A stretch of 64,000 bases of DNA from Curvibacter sp. GWA2_63_95 (GTDB lineage: Bacteria > Pseudomonadota > Gammaproteobacteria > Burkholderiales > Burkholderiaceae_C). The notes below the pieces were generated by a model. That model worked only from the letters and a program-made list of their open reading frames with translations, was not told the origin of the DNA and did no database searches. Made by a program: the position numbers and the translations under genes. The DNA lies in contig MGPB01000037.1 of the NCBI GenBank assembly GCA_001795455.1, positions 1-64,000 on the forward strand. The letters are read 5' to 3'. Shown here one piece after another: positions 48,349-55,012 of the stretch (positions are counted from its first letter, which is position 1; the number at the start of each line of letters is the position of its first letter).

Positions 48349-49370
48349 GGATTGGGCAATGCAGTGGCTGCGGTACGCGCCAGCGTGCTCAGCACGGTGC
48401 GCGCGGCCAGCGGGCCGGCGTTCAGATAAAACGGGTCCAGCCCCACGCGCACCGCATGGCCTTGGGCTGCACCGCGCAGGCGCGGCCACAGGGGCGAGCC
48501 GGTCAGGCCGGGCAGGGACTTATCGCGCGCGGCGTAGAAGATCCAGTCGGCATCGGCCTGGTCGAGCAGCTCGCCGCTGATGTCTTGCGAATTGCCCGCG
48601 AAGCGCTGGCTGGGCGGGCGCTGCAGGCCGGCGTCTTCGGCGATGCTGCCGGCAAACGAGCGCACGCCCATGATGCGGTTGCGCACCGCATTGGCCTGCA
48701 CGAAGGACACGCTGGGGGCTGCATCGGCTTGCCAATGCTGGGCGAGGGCATTGGCATCGGCGTGGTACTGCTTCAGCCAGGCGCGGGCCTGCTCGCTGCG
48801 GCCCAGGGCGTCGGCCAGCAGCAGGAAGTCGATCTTCCAGTTCACGCCGTTGCCGCGCGTGACCACGGTGGGCGCAATGCGCTGGTACAGGGCGTGCATC
48901 TGTGGCGTCAACATGGCCTTGTTGACCAGGATCAGGTCGGGGCGCAGGGCGGCCAGCACCTCCAGGTCGGGCGCGCTGCGTACGCCAAGGTCGGCGGTAC
49001 GGCGCATCTCGGCCTGGCGCGGGGCAAAGCCCTGGGCCAGGTAGTCGGCATACAGCCGGCCCTGGTCGTCGCGGGTGGTGCCCACAGGCACCAAGCCCAA
49101 GGTCAACAGGCCGTCGTTCTGCCCGGTGGACAGCACCGCCACGCGCAGCGGTGGCTGGGCCAACCGCGTGCTGCCCAGGTAGTGCGCCACGCTGCGCGGA
49201 AACACGCCATCGGCCGCGCTGCTGCCCAGATCAGCGGCCAGCTTACGCGGGGCGGCGTGGGCTGGGAGGAAATCGGCTTTACCGACGTTGGTGGCTTTGT
49301 CTGCGGGGAGCGCCTGGAGTGCCAGCCCGCAGAGCAACAGGCCCAAGATGCGGCGGCGCGAGAAAGCCAT
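48345..49370 (-). CDS. iron-siderophore substrate-binding protein
   Basis: A 341-residue periplasmic receptor of the FecB/FhuD class III type. The N-terminus MAFSRRRILGLLLCGLALQA suggests a twin-arginine-type signal, as for FhuD relatives. The binding-protein segments DLEVLAALRPDLILVNKAM and YAARDKSLPGLTGSPLW follow. First gene of the operon; the ATG overlaps nothing upstream, and the open frame beyond it (80 residues) lacks similarity. No siderophore synthesis gene is nearby, so it likely imports a xenosiderophore or one made elsewhere in the genome. Confidence 0.9.
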   Translation of the reverse strand: MAFSRRRILGLLLCGLALQALPADKATNVGKADFLPAHAAPRKLAADLGSSAADGVFPRSVAHYLGSTRLAQPPLRVAVLSTGQNDGLLTLGLVPVGTTRDDQGRLYADYLAQGFAPRQAEMRRTADLGVRSAPDLEVLAALRPDLILVNKAMLTPQMHALYQRIAPTVVTRGNGVNWKIDFLLLADALGRSEQARAWLKQYHADANALAQHWQADAAPSVSFVQANAVRNRIMGVRSFAGSIAEDAGLQRPPSQRFAGNSQDISGELLDQADADWIFYAARDKSLPGLTGSPLWPRLRGAAQGHAVRVGLDPFYLNAGPLAARTVLSTLARTAATALPNP

Positions 49371-49679
49371 AGTCAAGTTTTTAAATGCAAACAGTAATAA
49401 GAATTGATTGTAATTGGGTTGCATTAACAGACTGTGTCTAAAGCATCCCCCTCCAGACAACCAAGTGAACCGCGCCATTGGCTGCTTGTAAGCTGGTGTA
49501 GAGCTTTCGTTCACAGCGCTTCCACAACCACTTGCTCTTATCCAGCGTCTCGGTGGGTCAAGCCGGTACACCCATCGCTGGGCGCATTCTTGTCTCAAAA
49601 CCCAATGCAACGATACGGATACAGGGGAATCAAAAGAGTCTTGAAATTTCCCAGAATGCCGCGTGAGCGAGCTCGGTGC
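49371..49679. other. intergenic region upstream of the siderophore operon
   Basis: A 309-base stretch without a convincing gene. Its first 60 bases are AT-rich and contain AAATGCAAA (49383-49391) followed by AGTAATAAGAATTGATTG, which loosely resembles a Fur box and shares the 9-mer seen before the TonB receptor. The rest is of average composition, with only a short unsupported ORF on the plus strand (85 codons, no recognised motif). Confidence 0.4.
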
Positions 49680-50156
49680 CTACGCCCATAAAGCCGGCTT
49701 GGCCACCATCAGGTAGAACACCGCGAGCATGGCGATGAAAGCGGGATAGCCCAATGCCTCCCAGCGGCGCGCGTACTGCCAATAGAGCGCGGGCAAGGGT
49801 TCTCCGGTCTCGTGCGCCACCTTCGCCATCCGGGCCATGCGCAACTGCAAGGCAACCACGGGTGTCCAGCAGGCGCCGGTGAACAGGTAGAGCGCTACCG
49901 CTGCGATCAGCCACGGCGTAGTCCAGGGGTAGCCCACCAAATAGGCCATCCACAGCCCCGTGATGGGCTGGATCACCACGGCGGGCGAAGTGAACCAGGT
50001 GTCGGCCCGCACCACCAGACGCGACACGACGGCCTGCGCGGCCACCACGCCGCTGCGGTTGGCATAGAAGAAGAAAAACGCGGTGCCAAACCCGGTACCC
50101 ACCAGCACAACACTGGACAGGATGTGCACCCACTTCAGGAATACATACAGGCTCAC
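49680..50156 (-). CDS. DUF2269 family membrane protein
   Basis: A 158-residue polytopic protein with four to five helices, beginning with a GTG at 50156 (SLYVFLKWVHILSSVVLVG). KWVHILSS and GTAFFFFYANRS are typical of DUF2269, an integral membrane family of unknown function, often found beside oxidoreductases and DoxX-like genes. The start overlaps the stop of the DoxX-like gene (GTGA). Last gene of a five-gene operon. Confidence 0.85.
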   Translation of the reverse strand: MSLYVFLKWVHILSSVVLVGTGFGTAFFFFYANRSGVVAAQAVVSRLVVRADTWFTSPAVVIQPITGLWMAYLVGYPWTTPWLIAAVALYLFTGACWTPVVALQLRMARMAKVAHETGEPLPALYWQYARRWEALGYPAFIAMLAVFYLMVAKPALWA

Positions 50157-50518
50157 TGCGACCTCCGCATCAATATCCACAACACCACGGCAATGGGCAC
50201 GTTCTTGGTCAAGGGCCCCAGCGGATGCAACCACAGCGCAGGCTGCATGAAAGTGGCCACCACGGTCATGCCCAGCATCACCAGCAGGGTCAGGCCGTAG
50301 ACACGCCGTACCGGCCACACCAGCAAGAGCAGTCCCAACACGGCATCCACGGCAGCCCCCGCCCACACCAGGAGATTGGCCAGGCGCACATCCGTCACAC
50401 CGCTGGCCGCCAGCAGCATGCGGCTTTGGCCCTGCAACTCCTGCACGCTGACCACTGCGGTAGTCAACCACACAAAAATCAGGCTGTAACGCAGCCAACG
50501 CGACTCAGCGTGTCCCAT
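50153..50518 (-). CDS. DoxX-like membrane protein
   Basis: A 121-residue four-helix membrane protein of the DoxX-like type (ANLLVWAGAAVDAVLGLLLLVWP, MLGMTVVATFMQPALWLHPLGPLTKN). The PLGPLTKN-VPI segment is typical for DoxX/SURF4-like proteins, which are thought to support redox reactions in the membrane. Lies three bases after the saccharopine-dehydrogenase-like gene and overlaps the DUF2269 start, so the three are likely translated together. Confidence 0.8.
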   Translation of the reverse strand: MGHAESRWLRYSLIFVWLTTAVVSVQELQGQSRMLLAASGVTDVRLANLLVWAGAAVDAVLGLLLLVWPVRRVYGLTLLVMLGMTVVATFMQPALWLHPLGPLTKNVPIAVVLWILMRRSQ

Positions 50519-50521
50519 GGC

Positions 50522-51640
50522 TCAGCCCTCGTCCACCACATCGCTCACCATGCCCCACTTGGCGAACTCGGGGGTGAATTCGCGCAGCGCATGCAGGCCC
50601 ACGCAGGCGCGGGCACCAGCTTGCATGGACTCCCCTGCGGCAAGCCGGCGGGCCAGCAGAATGGCGGCCATGCAAGGGATCTCGGGGCCATGGTCCCGGT
50701 CGGCGGCGATGTGCCAGGCACGCCGGACCGATACACCATCCGCGTTCACACCCGCCACGCGCACCACCATCCCCCCCAGCGCAGAGCCCAGCGGGTCAAA
50801 CAGTTTGGCGCCTGCATTGAGCAACCCGGCCAACGAGGACGGATTCTTCAACAGCCCATGTTCCCGCAGCCACGCCAGAAACGCGAAGGCCCACTGCGAC
50901 AGCCCCACCTCCAGCGCGGCGCGAAACACCATGCGGTCTTGCACCCGGTAGTGCGCGGGGAACAGCTCCAGATCCGGGATGTCGCACACGGCACCCAGCC
51001 GGGGTTTCAAGCGCTGAAACGCCACGCGCTGCGGACGGCTCCAACCCATCTGCGCCTGCCACTGGCCACCGTTCCACACCTGGATGGGAGCACCACAGTA
51101 ACTCAGTACCGCCGCCAACGTAGCCACTCCCCGTGGTGCGGTTTGGGCCGGGGCGATGCAGATATCGATGCTGTCGATGCGCTGCCAGCCACCGCACAGG
51201 GAATCCACCACGGCAGACGACAAGGCCGGCACCGTGCTGGCACCCGTGATCGCAACCCGATTGGCCGCGACAAACGGGACCTGCATGGCGGAGGCGAAGT
51301 CACCCACAAAACGGCGGCCATCGGCCAGGTCGATGTAGTGCGCACCGGCCTCTGCACACGCCCGGGCCACCGCATAGTCTTGGCCTTGAAACGGGCCTGC
51401 GGTGTGGATCAGCAGCTCCACCTGGTGCTTGCGCAAGGTCTGCGAGAAATTTGGACTCTGGCAATCCACCACCGCAGCGCTGGCACCCGTGCCATGGGCT
51501 TGGTCGAGTTCGGCAGCCAGCGCAGACGCCCGACCGGCATCACGCCCGGCCACCAGCAAGGCCACCGAACGGTCAGCCGCCAGCGCGCGGCAAATGCGTG
51601 CACCAAAATTTCCATACCCACCCAACACCATCACTCTCAT
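50522..51640 (-). CDS. saccharopine dehydrogenase-like NAD(P)-binding protein
   Basis: A 372-residue oxidoreductase-like protein with an N-terminal Rossmann fold (MRVMVLGGYGNFGARICRAL) and the saccharopine dehydrogenase family layout: HTAGPFQGQDYAVARACAEAG and YIDLADGRRFVGDF. It probably acts on a non-lysine substrate, as members of this family in bacteria are varied (for example trans-acting enoyl reductases). The product may work with the adjacent DoxX-like and DUF2269 membrane proteins. ATGA overlap with the DUF1501 gene. Confidence 0.82.
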   Translation of the reverse strand: MRVMVLGGYGNFGARICRALAADRSVALLVAGRDAGRASALAAELDQAHGTGASAAVVDCQSPNFSQTLRKHQVELLIHTAGPFQGQDYAVARACAEAGAHYIDLADGRRFVGDFASAMQVPFVAANRVAITGASTVPALSSAVVDSLCGGWQRIDSIDICIAPAQTAPRGVATLAAVLSYCGAPIQVWNGGQWQAQMGWSRPQRVAFQRLKPRLGAVCDIPDLELFPAHYRVQDRMVFRAALEVGLSQWAFAFLAWLREHGLLKNPSSLAGLLNAGAKLFDPLGSALGGMVVRVAGVNADGVSVRRAWHIAADRDHGPEIPCMAAILLARRLAAGESMQAGARACVGLHALREFTPEFAKWGMVSDVVDEG

Positions 51641-53121
51641 GCAGGCATTCCCATAAATCCCAAATCCACAGGATAGTCGGCCCGCCCGGCGGCGGCGCCA
51701 AACTGCCGCAGGTTCGGCAAGATGCCGTTCAGCTCCAGAGGACCCACACCAAACCAGCGCGCCAGCGTGGCGGCGTACTGGTCCACCGAGGTGCTGGGCA
51801 GCAGGCGCCCCTGGCCGACGTGCCACTGGTCTTGTGGTGCGCCGGTGTTGCCCACGCTGACGGGCGGCGGTGCGCCATAGAAGGCGCGGCCTTTGACGGC
51901 GCCGCCCACCACCAGATGGTGGCCACCCCAGCCGTGGTCGGAACCGTCGCCATTGGAGGTGAGCGTGCGGCCGAAGTCGGAGGCCGTAAACGCTGTCACG
52001 TTCTGCGCCACACCCAGCTCCACGGTGGCGCGGTAAAACGCCGCCATGGCCTCGCTCACGCGCCCCATCAGCACGGGCTGCTGTGCAATCAGGTTGTCGT
52101 GCAGGTCAAAGCCACCCAGTGACACCATGAACACCTGGCGCTTGGCGCCCAACACATCGCGGCCCTGGATCAGGCGCGCCACCATCTTCAACTGGTCGGC
52201 CAGCGGGTTGTTGGTGGGGAACTCGGTCGTCAGCGGCGTAGCGCCCCCACTCTGGCTGCCGGCCAGCGCGGCGGCCACATGCACCTCGGCCTCACGCGAG
52301 CGTTGCATGACACGTACGTATTCGTTTTCCAGTGGATGGGCGCTGGGCTCGGAGATCATTTCGGAGAGCAGGTTCTTCACGGCTCTGGAGCCGTAGACCG
52401 CGTTGTCGGTGGCCGCGCGTACACGCACCGCACCACCGGTGCTGACCTGGTACTGCAACGCCGAGTCACCCGACAGGAACACGGCATTGCCAGTGACCGA
52501 CATGCAGGTAAACAAGGACTTGGCATTGCTGCGCAGCGCCAGATCCCCCAGATGCCCACCCCAACCCACGGTGGAGCCCTCGGGCGAGGACGACTGCCAG
52601 ACGGACTGCTGGTCGTTGTGCGAAAACAGCTTGGGGGGCAGCGGGTAGGTCTTGCGGTCCGCGCTGTTGAATTGCGCACGTGTGAGCGGCACCACCAGCG
52701 GCCCGACATTGAGCTGCACCGCGGCCTGACCCGTGTTGAACAGATCGGCCAATCCCGTCATGGCGGGGTGCAGCGCGTACTGCCGTCCTTCTGCCAGCGG
52801 CGTACCGGGCTGCAGCAGCGTGCGCTGCAGGTCAGCACGCGCCAGCGCAATGCCGCCACCGGCCTCGCCCACTCCGCCACGCACGGTGGCGTACTGGGCG
52901 TAGCTGGCGGGGTCGAAGGTGACCACGGTGTTGGCGTAATCGTTACCACCGTAGAGGAAGACACAGACCAGGGCTTTGTAGTCGGTGGCCGTGGCAGCTG
53001 CCGCGTCGCCCAGAGCAGCGAGGTTGAGCGCCGTAGGCAAGGCGGTGCCTGCCAAAGTGAGCTGGCCTGCACGTTGCAGGAAAGCGCGGCGGGTGTGGAG
53101 GTGCGGTTGGAGCAAGTGCAT
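51637..53121 (-). CDS. DUF1501 family protein (exported)
   Basis: A 494-residue protein with an arginine-containing signal (HTRRAFLQRAGQLTLAGTALP), probably Tat-dependent. DUF1501 belongs to the alkaline phosphatase/sulfatase-like fold; visible signatures are VCVFLYGGNDYANT, KLFSHNDQQSVWQS, SLGGFDLHDN and GSDHGWGGHH. Enzyme activity is unknown. It follows the DUF1800 gene by nine bases, the standard pairing for these two families, with AGGAG six bases before its ATG. Confidence 0.9.
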   Translation of the reverse strand: MHLLQPHLHTRRAFLQRAGQLTLAGTALPTALNLAALGDAAAATATDYKALVCVFLYGGNDYANTVVTFDPASYAQYATVRGGVGEAGGGIALARADLQRTLLQPGTPLAEGRQYALHPAMTGLADLFNTGQAAVQLNVGPLVVPLTRAQFNSADRKTYPLPPKLFSHNDQQSVWQSSSPEGSTVGWGGHLGDLALRSNAKSLFTCMSVTGNAVFLSGDSALQYQVSTGGAVRVRAATDNAVYGSRAVKNLLSEMISEPSAHPLENEYVRVMQRSREAEVHVAAALAGSQSGGATPLTTEFPTNNPLADQLKMVARLIQGRDVLGAKRQVFMVSLGGFDLHDNLIAQQPVLMGRVSEAMAAFYRATVELGVAQNVTAFTASDFGRTLTSNGDGSDHGWGGHHLVVGGAVKGRAFYGAPPPVSVGNTGAPQDQWHVGQGRLLPSTSVDQYAATLARWFGVGPLELNGILPNLRQFGAAAGRADYPVDLGFMGMPA

Positions 53122-53130
53122 GGTGGGCTC

Positions 53131-54930
53131 CTATTTCTGCACCAGGTACTGGGGCGCGGCCATGGTCAGCAGCACGGCGGCGGCCACACGGTCCAGACGT
53201 TTGTCGAGCGGACTGGTCGCGTTAAGCGGTGTGGCGTTCAAGGCGGTCACCATGCGGGCCTGCAGGGCCGCGGGCAGCTGGCCCGCGCACAACAACAGGT
53301 TCAGCCGCGCCACCAGCGCCTTCGCATCGGGTGCCAGTGCCAGTTCAGGCGTGTAGCGGGCCTGGATGTCGAAACCACGCTTGGGATTCCTGGAGTTGTT
53401 CACGTTGTGGGGCAAGTCGGGATCATTCACAAAAATGCCATTGCGCACCACACCTTGCAGGTAGTTGATGTAACCCGCCACGCTGCTCTCGGTGACGATC
53501 TGGAACTCGGGTGCCGATGCGCCGGCCGCAGCCATCTGGGTAGCGGGCGGCACATAACCGGGGCGGAAGAAGTTGAACACCGAAGGCGAGCGCAGCGGAC
53601 TCTGGCCCAGTTGGGTCGCCGGATTGCTGAGGTCGCCGATCTTCCAGCTGCCCTGGGCCGAGGTGATGCCAAAGGTGCGGCCCCACTGCACCAGGCGCAG
53701 CATGGGCTCGCGCAGGCGGCCAAACTGCGGGTCGCGCAGCCCGGCAGGACTGCGCGCTTCGTCGTCGAGCAGGATGGCGGCGAACACCGCGCGCAAGTCG
53801 CCCCGCACGCCCCTGCCGTTGTCGGCAAAGGCAGCACTTACACGCGCCACGTAGGCCGGGCTAGGGTTGCTGGTGACCAGGCGCTGGATCATCTGTTTGC
53901 CAAAGAAAGGGCCTACATTGGGATGCAGAAACAAGGTGTCGAGCGCCTTCTTGAGTGCATCCGCACCCGGTGTGTTGGCCGCAATGCTGGTGCCCAGAAA
54001 GTGCACGGCCTGCTCCGAATGGCGATTGGCGGCAAACGCCATGCGTTGTTTGGCAAAGTTGGTATTGCCCACCTTGCGCTTGCCCTCAGGGTCCAGCACT
54101 ACGGTCACGTTCTGCCGCTGGTCGAAGTCGTAACCGGTGAACACACGTGCCAGTTGCGTTACATCGTTTTGGCTATAGGTCTCCAGCCGCTGTCCATTGG
54201 TTCCGGTCTTCTCACTGCCATCGGCGTTGAGCTGCACCAGGCCGATGGTGAAGAGCTGCATGACTTCACGCGCATAGTTTTCATCGGGCACGCGGCCGGT
54301 GGCGGCGTTCTCTTTCTGGTTGCCCTTGGTGTTGAGGTAGTGGCCCATGGCGGGGTTCAGCGTCACCTCTTCCAGCAGCGTGCGGAAGTTGCCCAGCGCG
54401 TGGCGCGCCAGCGTGTCCCAGTAGTGCGCCAGGGCGTGGCTGCGCCAGGCAAAGTCCAGCCCCGTGAGCGAGACCACAAAAAACTCGGACAGTGCGAGCG
54501 TCAGCCGCTTGCGCACCGCGTCGGGTGCGGTCATGAGCTGGTTCCAGACCATGTAGTCGCCGGGGTAGAAATGGTCGAAGTAGCGTGTGGTGTTGTCAAT
54601 CGCGCCATAGCCGCGCTCATTGAGCCAGTCCCAGCCAGTCTGGCCCTGGGGCGCGTCCAACTGCTGGGCCAGCCAGTCGGCATAGCTGTGTTGCTGCACG
54701 GCGGCGATCTCGGCGTCCGACGCCGAAAACTGCGCCTGCAACAAAAAGCGCGCGGCGTCTTCGGGCGTGTGGGCACGGCTGTACTGCTGGCCCGGGCGCT
54801 GCAACAACCGCCCCCCGGGTGTAGAACAGGCGGCCAGCAGGCCAGCCGCCCCGGCCAGCGCAGCACGCTGGACCCAGCGTTCCGCCACCGGGTCCGCAGC
54901 GGCGAGGGTGTCAGTGTCTTCATGCGTCAT
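53131..54930 (-). CDS. DUF1800 family protein (lipoprotein-like export signal)
   Basis: A 599-residue protein from the ATG at 54930, preceded by AGGGG. The N-terminus has a hydrophobic stretch with an LAACS lipobox (AALAGAAGLLAACST), so it may be a lipoprotein. The DUF1800 body shows FLLQAQFSASDAEIAAV, WNQLMTAPDAVRKRLTLALSEFFV, PDENYAREVMQLFTIGL and HPNVGPFFGKQMIQRLV. Function unknown; often with DUF1501 in gene pairs linked to surface or matrix material. First gene of the five-gene operon. Confidence 0.9.
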   Translation of the reverse strand: MTHEDTDTLAAADPVAERWVQRAALAGAAGLLAACSTPGGRLLQRPGQQYSRAHTPEDAARFLLQAQFSASDAEIAAVQQHSYADWLAQQLDAPQGQTGWDWLNERGYGAIDNTTRYFDHFYPGDYMVWNQLMTAPDAVRKRLTLALSEFFVVSLTGLDFAWRSHALAHYWDTLARHALGNFRTLLEEVTLNPAMGHYLNTKGNQKENAATGRVPDENYAREVMQLFTIGLVQLNADGSEKTGTNGQRLETYSQNDVTQLARVFTGYDFDQRQNVTVVLDPEGKRKVGNTNFAKQRMAFAANRHSEQAVHFLGTSIAANTPGADALKKALDTLFLHPNVGPFFGKQMIQRLVTSNPSPAYVARVSAAFADNGRGVRGDLRAVFAAILLDDEARSPAGLRDPQFGRLREPMLRLVQWGRTFGITSAQGSWKIGDLSNPATQLGQSPLRSPSVFNFFRPGYVPPATQMAAAGASAPEFQIVTESSVAGYINYLQGVVRNGIFVNDPDLPHNVNNSRNPKRGFDIQARYTPELALAPDAKALVARLNLLLCAGQLPAALQARMVTALNATPLNATSPLDKRLDRVAAAVLLTMAAPQYLVQK

Positions 54931-55012
54931 ACAGCAGTCCCCTGTGCAGCCGATGGCGGCCACTGCGCGCATGGTAACCACCGGCCAAGACACTTTGCGC
55001 TAGGCTAGGCCC

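Noticed and set aside
49434..49691. 85-codon ORF in the 309-base gap before the siderophore operon
   Set aside because: No motif, no ribosome site and no family resemblance. I also considered a transposase remnant but saw no inverted ends or known residues.
52279..55008. 909-codon open frame on the plus strand
   Set aside because: Antisense to the DUF1800 and DUF1501 genes, which have clear family motifs. The translation is a mix of His, Gln, Arg and Gly typical of GC-rich shadow frames.
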